DNA from: an uncultured Mogibacterium sp.
GTDB taxonomy: Bacteria > Bacillota > Clostridia > Peptostreptococcales > Anaerovoracaceae
Length of the DNA: 64,000 nt
Direction of reading: 5' to 3'
NCBI RefSeq assembly: GCF_938041965.1
Contig: NZ_CALISE010000020.1
Span: 195,769 to 259,768 of the forward strand
Shown piece by piece: positions 43,570-52,895 of the stretch (the first letter of the stretch is position 1; every line of letters starts with the position of its first letter). Position numbers and translations under genes: made by a program. The notes under the pieces were generated by a model that saw nothing but the letters and a program-made list of their open reading frames with translations, did not search any database and was not told the DNA's origin.

Positions 43570-44235
43570 ATGCTGGAACTATTTGTCACATTTTTCAAAT
43601 TGGGCTTGTTCACAATAGGGGGTGGGGTCGCTATGATTCCCATCCTCTCTAATATTATGGTCAAAGATAGGAAATGGTTCACCGAAGATGAGATGATAGA
43701 TATCATCGCTATCTGTCAGGGGTTACCAGGTGTTATCGCCATAAATATGGCAACTTATGTGGGATTCAAGAAGCGAGGTCTAATTGGATCCTTTGTTGCA
43801 ACATTAGGTGTGATACTTCCCTCGTTTGTGATAATCGTTATTATAGCGAAAGGTATGAATTTCATAGACGGCAATCCATATGTCCAAGGAGCGCTCGGAG
43901 GACTTAGGGCTGCGGCACTTGGGCTTATTGTTATTGCCGTATATCAGGTTGCAAAGGGCGTTATCAAGGATGCTTTCAGCGCCATCGGTGCCGCATTGAG
44001 TTTTATACTTATTGCAGTTCTCAAGATAAATGTGGTTTATATCATCGTGCTATTCCTGGCTCTAGGCATCGGACATGCTTTACTAACGAAGTCATCTATA
44101 GATGCTATAGATTGCGGGAAATCTGTATTAGGTACAGATGAGAGAAATCGTCAAGCCTCTGCAAAGCAGAGGGATGAACGAGCAGATGTAGTTGAAGTGG
44201 ACGAGACAAATAAAGAAGGAGGCGATGAGTTATGA
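43570..44235 (+). CDS. Chromate transporter family protein, N-terminal-type subunit
   Basis: A 221-residue membrane protein of the half-size CHR family. The conserved GLFTIGGGVAMIPIL and GLPGVIAINMATYVGFKKRG are the family motifs. Such short proteins work as pairs that together equal one full-length ChrA. The C-terminus (about 180-221) is a hydrophilic charged tail. AGGAGG precedes ATG 43570. The next subunit overlaps it by 4 bp. Chromate itself is unlikely to be the natural substrate; the family is also proposed to move other anions. Confidence 0.9.
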   Translation: MLELFVTFFKLGLFTIGGGVAMIPILSNIMVKDRKWFTEDEMIDIIAICQGLPGVIAINMATYVGFKKRGLIGSFVATLGVILPSFVIIVIIAKGMNFIDGNPYVQGALGGLRAAALGLIVIAVYQVAKGVIKDAFSAIGAALSFILIAVLKINVVYIIVLFLALGIGHALLTKSSIDAIDCGKSVLGTDERNRQASAKQRDERADVVEVDETNKEGGDEL

Positions 44236-44822
44236 TGTTAGCAAAGCTATTTATTGCCTTCTTTAAGATAGGATTATTTGGATTTGGCGGCGGTCTTGCG
44301 ATTATCCAGCTCATATACGATAGTATCAAAGAATTTGCCAATATATCCCCTGAGCAGTTTGCAAATATCGTTGCGATTGCCCAGGTTACTCCAGGACCGG
44401 TGGCGGTAAACTCGGCTACATATGTTGGATACGAAGTCGGGGGATATCTCGGTTCAGCACTAGCGACGTTAGGTGTTGCAACTCCTGCGTTTATAATTAT
44501 AGCCATGGTTGCGAACGCAGTGGAGCGCTACAAGGAAAGCGCTGCTGTCAAGGGTGCACTTGAAGGGATAAGGCCAGCGACTGTAGGGCTTATAGCAGCA
44601 GCGGTAATCACTATAGGCTCAGCGGCAGTAATGCCAGAACATTCTCTCGGAGGTAACTTCACGGTGCTTCGAGATATGACGATTTCCGTATGTGGCATGC
44701 GCATCGATACGATAGCGATAGTGCTTTGTGGGCTGACTATTCTGCTCATTCAAAAATTTAAGATAAATCCGATGCTCGTACTTGTTATTATTGGGTGCGT
44801 AGGCGCTGTCGTTGGTGTATAA
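44232..44822 (+). CDS. Chromate transporter family protein, second subunit
   Basis: A 196-residue half-size CHR-family membrane protein. Conserved features are KIGLFGFGGGLAIIQL and AQVTPGPVAVNSATYVGYE, equivalent to the motifs in its partner. The ATG overlaps the previous stop (ATGATG), so the two subunits are co-translated. Together they should form one transport unit for an oxyanion. The gene lies upstream of cysS with a 67-bp gap. Confidence 0.9.
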   Translation: MMLAKLFIAFFKIGLFGFGGGLAIIQLIYDSIKEFANISPEQFANIVAIAQVTPGPVAVNSATYVGYEVGGYLGSALATLGVATPAFIIIAMVANAVERYKESAAVKGALEGIRPATVGLIAAAVITIGSAAVMPEHSLGGNFTVLRDMTISVCGMRIDTIAIVLCGLTILLIQKFKINPMLVLVIIGCVGAVVGV

Positions 44823-44889
44823 TTAAAACAACTATACCCAAATGGGAGATGACGGAATAAGTCGAGACATGATTTAGTGGAGGAAAGAA

Positions 44890-46293
44890 ATGAAGATTTA
44901 CAACTCTATGACTAGACGCAAGGAAGAGTTTGTACCTGTACAGGAAGGGAAAGTCAACATCTACGTTTGTGGTCCTACGGTTTACAACTATTTTCATATA
45001 GGTAATGCCAGACCGTTCGTAGTGTTCGACACTCTGCGCAGGTTTTTTAAATATATCGGATACGACGTAAAGTTCGTGCAGAACTTTACAGATGTAGATG
45101 ACAAGATTATCAACAGGGCTAAGGAAGAACAGCTACCGGCACTTGAGGTTTCGGAGAAGTACATCAAAGAGTACTTCAAAGATGCGGAGGCCCTCAACGT
45201 CATAAAGGCTGACGTGCACCCTAAGGTTTCTGAGCATATCGAGGATATCATCGAGTTCATCAGCACTCTGATTGAAAAAGGCTATGCATACGAGGTCGAT
45301 GGTGACGTTTATTACATCACACGTAAGTTCTCGGAGTATGGGAAACTATCGGGACAGAATATCGACGACCTAGAGTCGGGTGCTAGAATCGCTATCGGCG
45401 AGGTTAAGAAGGATCCCCTTGATTTTGCTCTCTGGAAAGCGCAGAAGACCGATGATGAGATTGCATGGGAATCTCCTTGGGGAAAGGGTAGACCAGGCTG
45501 GCATATCGAGTGTTCAACTATGTCCAAGAAGCATCTCGGAACAACTATCGATATTCACGGCGGCGGACAGGATCTCAAGTTCCCTCATCATGAAAATGAA
45601 ATCGCTCAGTCCGAGGCTTGCAACTGCGCTCCTTTTGCGAACTACTGGATGCACAACGGATATATCATGGTTGACGGTGAGAAGATGTCTAAGTCGCTAA
45701 ATAACTTCTTTACAGTTAGAGATATTCGTAAGGAGTACGATGGTGACTTTATCAGATTCTTCCTACTAAGCGTTCAGTACAGAGGACCTATCAACTTCAG
45801 CGATGAGGGTATGAAGCAGGTTAAACAGGGATACGATAGACTCGTAAATGCTACCGAGACACTGGAGTTCCTAGTTCAGAATGGCTCTGATGCGATGACA
45901 GATCAGGAAAAGCAGACAATTAAGTCATTTAAAGACTATAAGGAAAAATTCATCGAGTGCATGAGTGATGACCTTAATACTGCAGGTGCTATTGGTGCTC
46001 TATTCGAACTAGTTTCGGCTATCAACGTAGAGATTGAAGGTGGAGCATCGAAGGAGTTTGCAGGAAAGGCTCTCGAGATTATCCATGAACTCTCTGATGT
46101 TCTCGGTGTGCTTCAGAGAAGTAGTGAAAACGCAATTGGCGAGGATATCCAGGCCCTCGTAGATGAGAGACAGCAGGCTCGTAAGGAGAAGAACTGGGCT
46201 AGAGCTGACGAAATCAGAGATCAGCTAGCGGCTATGGGATACACCCTAAAGGATACTCCGCAGGGAGTTCAGATAATTAAAGCAGATGCATAA
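44890..46293 (+). CDS. cysS: Cysteine-tRNA ligase
   Basis: A 467-residue class I synthetase. The HIGH-type motif is YNYFHIGNARPFV and the zinc region begins VCGPTVY. The catalytic KMSKS is DGEKMSKSLNNF. A zinc-ligand pattern is also visible at ECSTMS and HHENEIAQSEA. The C-terminal tail EIRDQLAAMGYTLKDTPQG is typical. GGAGG precedes ATG 44890. Its end overlaps the mrnC gene by 8 bp, the common Firmicutes order cysS-mrnC-rlmB. Confidence 0.97.
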   Translation: MKIYNSMTRRKEEFVPVQEGKVNIYVCGPTVYNYFHIGNARPFVVFDTLRRFFKYIGYDVKFVQNFTDVDDKIINRAKEEQLPALEVSEKYIKEYFKDAEALNVIKADVHPKVSEHIEDIIEFISTLIEKGYAYEVDGDVYYITRKFSEYGKLSGQNIDDLESGARIAIGEVKKDPLDFALWKAQKTDDEIAWESPWGKGRPGWHIECSTMSKKHLGTTIDIHGGGQDLKFPHHENEIAQSEACNCAPFANYWMHNGYIMVDGEKMSKSLNNFFTVRDIRKEYDGDFIRFFLLSVQYRGPINFSDEGMKQVKQGYDRLVNATETLEFLVQNGSDAMTDQEKQTIKSFKDYKEKFIECMSDDLNTAGAIGALFELVSAINVEIEGGASKEFAGKALEIIHELSDVLGVLQRSSENAIGEDIQALVDERQQARKEKNWARADEIRDQLAAMGYTLKDTPQGVQIIKADA

Positions 46294-46675
46294 CGATATC
46301 AAGAGCATGAATACGACGACACTCGCCTATATAGGCGATGCTGTCTACGAACTATATATAAGGGAGCTTCTGATTGGGCGAAGCAAAGGCGATGTCGGCA
46401 AGGTTCATAAGAGGGCGGTATCATACGTGTCTTCTGATGGACAGGCTAAGGCTATAAAGTCCATGATGAATGATTATCTAACGGAAGAGGAGCAAAAGCT
46501 CGTTAAGCGTGCAAGGAATAAGCGCGCGACATCGAGACCTAAAAATGCCGATCCACGCAAGTACAAGTTTGCTACGGGATTTGAGGCACTGATAGGGGCA
46601 CTTCATATGGATAAGGATGACGCTAGACTTGAAGAGGTTTTGGCGGAGGCTGTCCGAATTATTGAGGAGGATTAG
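46286..46675 (+). CDS. mrnC: Mini-ribonuclease 3 (23S rRNA maturation)
   Basis: A 129-residue RNase III-fold protein without a dsRNA-binding domain, the MrnC hallmark. AYIGDAVYELYIREL carries catalytic Asp and Glu, and FATGFEALIGALHMDKD the second acidic cluster. It trims 23S rRNA ends and needs ribosomal protein L3. ATG 46286 lies within cysS, so translation is coupled. thyA begins 2 bp after its stop. Confidence 0.93.
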   Translation: MHNDIKSMNTTTLAYIGDAVYELYIRELLIGRSKGDVGKVHKRAVSYVSSDGQAKAIKSMMNDYLTEEEQKLVKRARNKRATSRPKNADPRKYKFATGFEALIGALHMDKDDARLEEVLAEAVRIIEED

Positions 46676-46676
46676 A

Positions 46677-47507
46677 GTGAGCAAGGCGGATAAACTGTTT
46701 GTGAGCATGTGCGAAGACATAATTGCTAATGGATTCAGCACTGAAGGGCAGAAGGTAAGACCTCACTGGCCAGACGGAACACCTGCGCACACGATTAAGA
46801 ATTTTGGCGTGGTAAATAGATATGATTTACAGGAGGAGTTTCCTGCTCTTACCGTAAGACCTACGGCTATCAAGCTCGCGTTTGACGAGCTACTGTGGAT
46901 TTGGCAGAAGAAGTCTAACAGAGTTTCTGACCTAGGAAGCCACATCTGGGATGAGTGGGCAGGTGAGGATGGAACTATCGGCAAGGCGTACGGATATCAG
47001 CTCGGGGTTAAGTATAAGTTCAAGCAGGGCGAGATGGACCAGGTTGATAACATCCTATGGCTACTTGAGCATGATAAATACTCTAGAAGAATCATGGCTA
47101 ACATGTATAACTTTGCTGATCTAAGCGAGATGAACTTAGAGCCTTGTGCATATAGTATGACCTTCAACGTAAAAGGTGATACGCTTAATGCGATTCTAAA
47201 CCAGCGTTCTCAGGACATCTTGACAGCGAACAACTGGAATGTTGTGCAGTATGCACTGCTTCTGATGATGTTTGCGCAAGTTAGCGGGCTCAAGACAGGG
47301 GAGCTAATACATGTAATTTCCGATGCGCACATCTATGATAGACATGTGGATATAGTTAAGGAGCTCATCGAGCGTCCGCAGTATCCTGCGCCTAAGGTGA
47401 CACTAAATCCTGAGGTAAAGAACTTCTACGACTTTACGGTTGATGATCTAATCGTCGAGGACTACCAGAAGAACCCTCAGGTGAAAAACATTCCAGTAGC
47501 GATTTAA
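46677..47507 (+). CDS. thyA: Thymidylate synthase (ThyA-type, variant catalytic motif)
   Basis: A 276-residue enzyme of the classical folate-dependent type. The catalytic Cys is C157 in NLEPCAYSMTFNV; most ThyA enzymes read PPCH there, so this is a variant. NQRSQDI, NVVQYALLL and DAHIYDRHVDIVKE match the substrate-binding and dimer regions. It makes dTMP from dUMP with methylene-THF. The start is GTG 46677, with GAGGAGG 7 nt upstream. folA lies 115 bp downstream, which fits regeneration of the folate cofactor; a hairpin at 47522 lies between. Confidence 0.9.
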   Translation: MSKADKLFVSMCEDIIANGFSTEGQKVRPHWPDGTPAHTIKNFGVVNRYDLQEEFPALTVRPTAIKLAFDELLWIWQKKSNRVSDLGSHIWDEWAGEDGTIGKAYGYQLGVKYKFKQGEMDQVDNILWLLEHDKYSRRIMANMYNFADLSEMNLEPCAYSMTFNVKGDTLNAILNQRSQDILTANNWNVVQYALLLMMFAQVSGLKTGELIHVISDAHIYDRHVDIVKELIERPQYPAPKVTLNPEVKNFYDFTVDDLIVEDYQKNPQVKNIPVAI

Positions 47508-47521
47508 TTCGAGATTGTACA

Positions 47522-47552
47522 GACGGTGCCTTTAGTTTACTGAGGTGCCGTC
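47522..47552 (+). terminator. Hairpin after thyA
   Basis: Arms GACGGTGCCT (47522-47531) and AGGTGCCGTC (47543-47552) pair over 10 bp with two G-U pairs and an 11-nt loop. TTAAATATT is a weak tract, so read-through to folA is likely. Confidence 0.55.
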
Positions 47553-47622
47553 TTAAATATTATTAAAATGATAATGTCAGCATGAGTGCATAGCGCACGA
47601 ATATAACAAACTGAGGTGAATT

Positions 47623-48117
47623 ATGAATCTAATAGTGGCTGTTGATGAGAAATGGGGCATCGGGTGCGACAACGATTTACTCGCATCGATTCCTGGAGAC
47701 ATGCAGTATTTCAAGGAAAAGACGACTGACGGGGTCGTAGTGATGGGGCGCAGAACTCTCGAGAGCCTGCCTAAGCAGAGGGGGCTTCCAAAGCGTATAA
47801 ACTACGTGTTAACATCAAACGAAGACTTAGAGGCTGAAAGATGCATAGCCGTACACAGCGAGGAGGAGCTATTCAAGGAGCTCGAGCAGTATGATCCAGA
47901 GCATGTATTTATCATCGGCGGAGAGAGCATATATAGGAAGTTTTACAAATATTGCGACAAGTGCTTCGTAACTAAGATGCATGCGGATTTGCATGCTGAC
48001 AAATTCATGGTTAACCTCGATGAGGATGACGATTTTAAAGAGACATGGAAGAGTGAGATGCATAGTGAGAATGGTATAGACTATGAGTTCACTTTATATG
48101 AAAAGGTAGAAAAGTAA
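47623..48117 (+). CDS. folA: Dihydrofolate reductase
   Basis: A 164-residue enzyme of usual length. MNLIVAVDEKWGIG is the substrate/NADPH entry, D26 in SIPGDMQYF is the catalytic acid, VVMGRRTLESLP is the NADPH loop and VFIIGGESIYRKF the second. It reduces dihydrofolate formed by ThyA. GAGGTG lies upstream of ATG 47623. It overlaps rlmB by one base (TAATG). Cys residues at GCDND and AERC are oddities without obvious role. Confidence 0.95.
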   Translation: MNLIVAVDEKWGIGCDNDLLASIPGDMQYFKEKTTDGVVVMGRRTLESLPKQRGLPKRINYVLTSNEDLEAERCIAVHSEEELFKELEQYDPEHVFIIGGESIYRKFYKYCDKCFVTKMHADLHADKFMVNLDEDDDFKETWKSEMHSENGIDYEFTLYEKVEK

Positions 48118-49205
48118 TGGCAAAATCAGATAAAAAGAAAACAGGCACTCGTGGCAAGAACAGGCGTGATGCACACGGAGTGTATCAGAGACGTGCGGAG
48201 AGAGGAAAAGCAGCGTTCAGAACTTATGATGGAGAGCCTGCGGAAGAGTTCCGTAGCAATACTGAGCGGAACACAGGAAGAACTAAACGTGCTAGCGGTA
48301 ACGCTGGCGGATACGGTAGTTCGCAGCGTAATGTCAACTCATGGAGTTATAGCAATTCTCAGCGTGACAGAAGCTCAAGCAGCCGCCCGCGAGATGCGTA
48401 TAGCAATACATATAGAAATACCAAATGGGACAGTCGTGGCGGCAGCTTTGCTGAGGAGCAGAGTGCTCCAGCCGCGAATCTGATTGCCGGCCGCAATCCG
48501 GTAATCGAAGCGATCAAGAGCGGCCGCGAGATCGAAAAGATCTATATGGCGGCAGGAGCCGAGGGCTCCGTCGTAAAAATCAGAGCTATGGCTAAGGATG
48601 CTGGCATAGTAGTTGATACAGTGCCTAGGGTTGTGCTAGACAGAATGGCGCCAGGGGAGAAGCATCAAGGTGTAGCAGCGGAGATATCTGCGTATTCGTA
48701 TTCGACAGTCGAGGAGATAATGAATCGTGCAGCTGATAGCGATGAACCACCATTCATCATGGTGCTAGACGAGATTTCAGATCCTCATAACCTAGGTGCG
48801 ATTATCAGAACTGCGGAATGTGCAAACGCGCATGGTGTTATCATTCCCAAGCGAAATGCCTGCGGACTAACTAGCACCGTTGCAAAGACTTCGGCAGGCG
48901 CATTAGAACGTATGCCAGTTGCGAGAGTGACCAATATATCTCGCACCATTGAAGAGCTACAAGCGCAGGGCGTGTGGGTAGCAGCAGTGGATATGGATGG
49001 AAAATCATATTATGAGACAGAAGGCGTGATGAGGGGTGCGATAGCTCTAGTGATCGGAAACGAAGGAAAAGGTATAAGCAGGCTCGTTAAGGAGAAGTGC
49101 GACCTCACGATATCAATTCCGATGAAGGGAAGCATCAACTCTCTAAATGCATCTAATGCGGCAGCTATTATGATGTATGCGGTTAGACGAAGCAGAGACT
49201 GTTAG
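48117..49205 (+). CDS. rlmB: 23S rRNA 2'-O-ribose methyltransferase, TrmH/RlmB family
   Basis: A 362-residue SPOUT methyltransferase. The first about 115 residues are a basic, Ser/Arg-rich, low-complexity extension ([28 protein letters not shown]) that probably binds RNA. The substrate domain begins [19 protein letters not shown]; the catalytic core shows [33 protein letters not shown] and the C-terminal [17 protein letters not shown]. It methylates a guanosine in 23S rRNA (G2251 in E. coli). The start overlaps folA. Confidence 0.92.
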   Translation: MAKSDKKKTGTRGKNRRDAHGVYQRRAERGKAAFRTYDGEPAEEFRSNTERNTGRTKRASGNAGGYGSSQRNVNSWSYSNSQRDRSSSSRPRDAYSNTYRNTKWDSRGGSFAEEQSAPAANLIAGRNPVIEAIKSGREIEKIYMAAGAEGSVVKIRAMAKDAGIVVDTVPRVVLDRMAPGEKHQGVAAEISAYSYSTVEEIMNRAADSDEPPFIMVLDEISDPHNLGAIIRTAECANAHGVIIPKRNACGLTSTVAKTSAGALERMPVARVTNISRTIEELQAQGVWVAAVDMDGKSYYETEGVMRGAIALVIGNEGKGISRLVKEKCDLTISIPMKGSINSLNASNAAAIMMYAVRRSRDC

Positions 49206-49252
49206 TCAATTATATTTGCGGGTTGTACAGCATTAAATATCAAGGAAAACTC

Positions 49253-49281
49253 TTGACATTGACATCTGCACAGCGTATTAT
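49253..49281 (+). promoter_or_regulatory. Consensus promoter for the rpmG-secE-nusG-rplKA operon
   Basis: TTGACA at 49253-49258 and TATTAT at 49276-49281 are 17 bp apart; a second TTGACA is nested directly after the first. The rpmG start is about 110 bp downstream. Confidence 0.75.
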
Positions 49282-49390
49282 TATAAGGCTACTTTATGAA
49301 TTCACGACAGAGCTTGCGAGGCGGGCTCTGACTTTTGAGTTGAGAGAAGCAATAAGCTTACATATATATTTGGTAAAGGAGGTCATCACC

Positions 49391-49540
49391 TTGAGAAACA
49401 AGATTACACTAGCATGCACAGAGTGCAAGCAGAGAAACTACAACACAACTAAGAACAAGAAGAACAATCCTGATAGAATTGAGCTTAGAAAGTTCTGTAA
49501 GTTCTGCGGTAAGGAAACACTCCACAAGGAGACTAAGTAG
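49391..49540 (+). CDS. rpmG: 50S ribosomal protein L33 (zinc-binding form)
   Basis: A 49-residue protein, the expected L33 length. Two CxxC pairs (CTEC and CKFCG) make it the zinc-containing C+ form. The start is TTG 49391, with AAAGGAGG 7 nt upstream, coding for [15 protein letters not shown]. It lies directly before secE, the standard order. The longer in-frame reading to 49223 is ignored because it has no homology and covers the promoter. Confidence 0.93.
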   Translation: MRNKITLACTECKQRNYNTTKNKKNNPDRIELRKFCKFCGKETLHKETK

Positions 49541-49553
49541 TCGAGGGAACATC

Positions 49554-49838
49554 ATGGCAAACAACAATGAAACCATATCCAGAGATGGCAAGGATACTAA
49601 AGTAGAGAATAAGACCAGTAAACCGGAACAGCGCAAGGAGCGTAAGGGCATCATTGGATATTTCACTGGTGTTAAACAGGAGATGGCCAAAGTAGTATGG
49701 CCGACGAGAGCGGAACTGACCAAGGACACTGTAGTTGTTTTTGGTGTGTGCATCTTCTTCTCCCTGTTGTTCTGGGGGATGGATACAGGCTTCTTAGCAG
49801 TGCTCAAGAAGCTTCTCGGAATTACGCTATCGAAATAG
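49554..49838 (+). CDS. secE: Preprotein translocase subunit SecE
   Basis: A 94-residue protein with an N-terminal charged part and one membrane segment (VVVFGVCIFFSLLFWGMD). GYFTGVKQEMAKVVWPTRAEL is the SecE signature. It stabilises SecY in the membrane. ATG 49554 has GAGGG upstream; it lies 13 bp after rpmG and 17 bp before nusG. Confidence 0.95.
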   Translation: MANNNETISRDGKDTKVENKTSKPEQRKERKGIIGYFTGVKQEMAKVVWPTRAELTKDTVVVFGVCIFFSLLFWGMDTGFLAVLKKLLGITLSK

Positions 49839-49855
49839 GCTAGAAGGAGATATAC

Positions 49856-50449
49856 ATGACAGATAAGACCGAAAACTTGAATACGGGCGGCACAACGCTG
49901 TCACCACTTGAGGGCGAAGGTCTACGTGGCGATGGTACCGCTAAGTGGTACGTAATCCATACGTATTCTGGTTATGAGAACAAGGTTAAGACTAACATCG
50001 AGAAGATGGTAGAGTACAGAGGAATGCAGGATCTCATCCTTGAGGTTACCATTCCTACTGAGGATAGAGTCGAGATTAAGAATGGCCAGAGAAAGGTCAA
50101 GACTAGAAAGCTTTATCCTGGTTACGTAGTCATCAAGATGATTGTCAACAACGAGACCTGGTATCTAGTGCGCAACACAGAGGGCGTTACAGGGTTTGTG
50201 GGTCACGGTTCGGATCCTATTCCACTAACTAAAGAAGAAGTGGTTAGGATGGGCGTTGAGAAAATGCGCATCGACCTGGATGTTGAGACTGGCGACACAA
50301 TTCGTATTATCGGTGGACCTTTCGAGGGCCAGATGGGTATCGTTGAGGATATCAGTCCTGATAAGCAGATTGTTAAGGCAAAGGTATCGATGTTCGGTAG
50401 AGATACACCTGTAGAACTCGAGTTCTCGCAGGTGGGAAAACTTAACTAA
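49856..50449 (+). CDS. nusG: Transcription termination/antitermination protein NusG
   Basis: A 197-residue protein. The NGN domain runs from WYVIHTYSGYENKVKTN, with GFVGHGSDPIPL; the KOW domain is at VKAKVSMFGRDTPVELEFSQV. A short non-conserved N-terminal extension (TDKTENLNTGGTTLSPLEG) precedes the domain. It binds RNA polymerase and the ribosome. The ATG at 49856 follows AAGGAG. Confidence 0.96.
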   Translation: MTDKTENLNTGGTTLSPLEGEGLRGDGTAKWYVIHTYSGYENKVKTNIEKMVEYRGMQDLILEVTIPTEDRVEIKNGQRKVKTRKLYPGYVVIKMIVNNETWYLVRNTEGVTGFVGHGSDPIPLTKEEVVRMGVEKMRIDLDVETGDTIRIIGGPFEGQMGIVEDISPDKQIVKAKVSMFGRDTPVELEFSQVGKLN

Positions 50450-50483
50450 CTGGGAACTATAGTCTCAGAGAAAGGAGAATAAG

Positions 50484-50909
50484 ATGGCAAAGAAGATCGA
50501 CGGCTATATTAAGCTTCAGATCCCTGCAGGAGGAGCAACACCTGCACCACCAGTTGGACCTGCCCTAGGTCAGAAGAGTGTTAACATCATGGACTTCTGT
50601 AAGCAGTTCAATGCTAAGACTCAGGATCAACAGGGAATGATTATTCCAGTTGTAATCACAGTTTACACAGACAGATCATTCACATTCGTATGCAAGACTC
50701 CACCAGCAGCAGTACTTATCAAGAAGGCAGCAGGTATTGATAAGGCATCGGGCGAACCTAACAAGACAAAGGTTGCATCGATTACATATGCTCAGGCAGA
50801 GGAAATTGCGAAGACTAAGATGCAGGATCTCAATGCGGCTACACTTGAGGCAGCTACTGATATGATTAAGGGTACTGCTCGCAGCATGGGAGTTACTGTA
50901 ACAGAGTAA
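50484..50909 (+). CDS. rplK: 50S ribosomal protein L11
   Basis: A 141-residue L11 of standard length: [20 protein letters not shown] at the N-terminus, and [15 protein letters not shown] at the end. It forms the GTPase-associated centre with 23S rRNA. AAAGGAG lies before ATG 50484. It is followed by rplA. Confidence 0.98.
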   Translation: MAKKIDGYIKLQIPAGGATPAPPVGPALGQKSVNIMDFCKQFNAKTQDQQGMIIPVVITVYTDRSFTFVCKTPPAAVLIKKAAGIDKASGEPNKTKVASITYAQAEEIAKTKMQDLNAATLEAATDMIKGTARSMGVTVTE

Positions 50910-50959
50910 TCAGTGGGAGGCGTTTTTAGGAAACGTCGATAGAACCACAAGGAGGAATT

Positions 50960-51655
50960 ATGGCTAAGAAAAGCAAAAGATACAGCGCAATCATGGAGTC
51001 GTTCGACAAGACACAGACTTATGATGTTGCAGAAGCTGTAAAGAACGTAAAGAGCTTTGCTAATGCGAAGTTCGATGAGACTGTTGAGATGCACATTCGT
51101 CTAGGTGTAGACGGAAGACACGCAGACCAGCAGGTTAGAGGCGCAACTGTACTTCCGCACGGAACAGGTAAGAGCAAGAAGGTTCTTGTTTTTGCTAAGG
51201 GTGCTAAGGCTGAAGAGGCAGAGGCAGCTGGTGCAGATTACGTAGGCGCAGAGGATCTTGCAGAAAAGATCCAGAAGGAAAACTGGTTCGACTTTGATTC
51301 ATTAGTTGCTACACCGGACATGATGGGCGTTGTAGGACGTCTAGGTAAGGTTCTCGGTCCAAAGGGACTCATGCCAAACCCTAAGTCAGGTACTGTAACA
51401 ATGGACGTACAGAAGGCACTTGAAGAGATTAAAGCAGGTAAGGTAGAGTACCGTCTTGACAAGGCTAACATTATCCATGTAATTATCGGTAAGTGCTCGT
51501 TCACTGAGGAGCAGCTAGTTGAAAATGCTAACGCTCTAATCCAGGTTGTTGCTAAGGCTAAGCCAGCAGCTGCTAAGGGTCAGTACTTCAAGAGTGTTAC
51601 TGTTACATCGACAATGGGACCTGGAGTTAAGATCAGCACAGCATCCCTAAGCTAA
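50960..51655 (+). CDS. rplA: 50S ribosomal protein L1
   Basis: A 231-residue L1. It has the typical [18 protein letters not shown] and the L1 stalk-binding [20 protein letters not shown] precedes ATG 50960. It ends the first ribosomal operon section, before the L10 leader. In other bacteria L1 represses its own operon, but no binding mimic was searched for here. Confidence 0.98.
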   Translation: MAKKSKRYSAIMESFDKTQTYDVAEAVKNVKSFANAKFDETVEMHIRLGVDGRHADQQVRGATVLPHGTGKSKKVLVFAKGAKAEEAEAAGADYVGAEDLAEKIQKENWFDFDSLVATPDMMGVVGRLGKVLGPKGLMPNPKSGTVTMDVQKALEEIKAGKVEYRLDKANIIHVIIGKCSFTEEQLVENANALIQVVAKAKPAAAKGQYFKSVTVTSTMGPGVKISTASLS

Positions 51656-51680
51656 TAGTCGGCCGGTGTTAATAATCGAA

Positions 51681-51776
51681 TATCAACCGTAGACAGTGGG
51701 AGCGAAAGCTTAATATCCCACCGAGGTACAAACATAAATTTGTTCCCCGCTGTCTCGCAGCGGGGTTATTTGTACC
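51681..51776 (+). ncRNA. L10 leader and attenuator-like hairpins upstream of rplJ
   Basis: ACCGTAGACAGTGGGAGC followed by CCCACCGAGGT (about 51687-51726) matches the L10 leader seen in Firmicutes, bound by the L10-L12 complex for autogenous control. Immediately after, GGTACAAA (51725-51732) and TTTGTACC (51769-51776) bracket a CCCCGCTG/CAGCGGGG hairpin (51745-51765) followed by TTATTTG, an attenuator-like structure. It lies between rplA and rplJ. Confidence 0.85.
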
Positions 51777-51854
51777 GTACTTGGTATTAGCACACAAGAC
51801 CGAATAGGTTAAACCACAATTATGGGCACAACCGTGTTCAAGAAAGGAGACCAA

Positions 51855-52373
51855 ATGTCTGTAGAAGCAAAGAACGCAAAACAGCTAATTATCGATGAGA
51901 TTAAGGCAAAATTTGACAAATCCATCTCGATCGTAGTTGTAGACTATCTTGGAATTACAGTAGCTCAGGCTGACGAACTAAGAAAGACTCTTAGAGAGAA
52001 CGGCGTGAACCTAACTGTATATAAGAACACACTTGTAAAGCGTGCTATCGCCGGAACTGAGTACGAAGGACTCGGCGAAGCCCTGAAGGGATCTAGCGCA
52101 TTCGCATTCTGCGAAGAGGATGCAACATCTTCAGCTAGACTTCTCAAGAAGGCTATGAAGCAGTACAACAAGATGTCATTCAAGGGCGGATACGTTGATG
52201 GCTCAGTTTATGACGCTAAGCAGGTTGAAGCACTTGCAGATATCCCATCAAGAGAAGAGCTTATCGCTCGTTTCATGGGAAGCATCCAGTCACCATTATC
52301 ACAGCTTGTTAGAACATTCAAAGCAATCGCTGATGAGGGTGCAGTTCCAGCAGGAGAGACTGCTGAAGCATAA
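51855..52373 (+). CDS. rplJ: 50S ribosomal protein L10
   Basis: A 172-residue L10. SVEAKNAKQLIIDEIKAKF and the VVDYLGITVAQADELRKTL region are typical; the C-terminal helix (SPLSQLVRTFKAIADEG) binds L7/L12 dimers. ATG 51855 has AAAGGAG 8 nt upstream; the ATG at 51822 overlaps the leader. It is controlled by the leader just upstream. Confidence 0.96.
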   Translation: MSVEAKNAKQLIIDEIKAKFDKSISIVVVDYLGITVAQADELRKTLRENGVNLTVYKNTLVKRAIAGTEYEGLGEALKGSSAFAFCEEDATSSARLLKKAMKQYNKMSFKGGYVDGSVYDAKQVEALADIPSREELIARFMGSIQSPLSQLVRTFKAIADEGAVPAGETAEA

Positions 52374-52468
52374 GCTATTAGTAGCTAACAATTTTTAAGA
52401 ACTTTACCGATTAATCGGTGTATCGAGAAGCTGATATTTCAGCAAATTTAGACAAAAGGAGAAATAAA

Positions 52469-52834
52469 ATGGATAAGAATCAGATCATTGAAGCCCTAAA
52501 GGGTATGACCATTCTTGAGATCAACGAGCTCGTTCAGGCTTGCGAAGAGGAGTTCGGAGTATCTGCAGCTGCAGCTGTAGTTGCAGCACCTGCTGCAGGC
52601 GGCGGAGAGGCTGCTGAGGAGCAGACAGAGTTCACAGTAGTTCTTGCTAGCGCTGGAGACCAGAAGATTAAGGTTATCAAGGCAGTTAGAGAAGCTACAG
52701 GTCTTGGACTTAAGGAAGCTAAGGAACTTGTTGATGGAGCACCTGCTAACGTTAAGGAGAACATCGAAGCTGGTGAAGCTAACGCGCTTAAGGAAGCTCT
52801 CGAGGCAGTTGGAGCTACAGTAGAGCTTAAGTAA
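52469..52834 (+). CDS. rplL: 50S ribosomal protein L7/L12
   Basis: A 121-residue L7/L12. The N-terminal dimerisation helix ([19 protein letters not shown]), an Ala/Gly hinge ([18 protein letters not shown]) and the globular domain with [20 protein letters not shown] are all present. AAAGGAG lies upstream of ATG 52469. A strong terminator follows. Confidence 0.98.
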   Translation: MDKNQIIEALKGMTILEINELVQACEEEFGVSAAAAVVAAPAAGGGEAAEEQTEFTVVLASAGDQKIKVIKAVREATGLGLKEAKELVDGAPANVKENIEAGEANALKEALEAVGATVELK

Positions 52835-52856
52835 TTAAATAGCACAACAATTTTGG

Positions 52857-52895
52857 ATTGGGCTCCTGATTTCGGGAGCCCAATTCTTGCTATTT
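52857..52895 (+). terminator. Terminator after rplL
   Basis: Arms 52857-52866 (ATTGGGCTCC) and 52875-52884 (GGAGCCCAAT) pair perfectly with an 8-nt loop; TTCTTGCTATTT follows. Confidence 0.85.

Noticed and set aside
49223..49390. N-terminal extension of L33
   Set aside because: It covers the consensus promoter and has no homology; the TTG at 49391 gives a normal-length L33.
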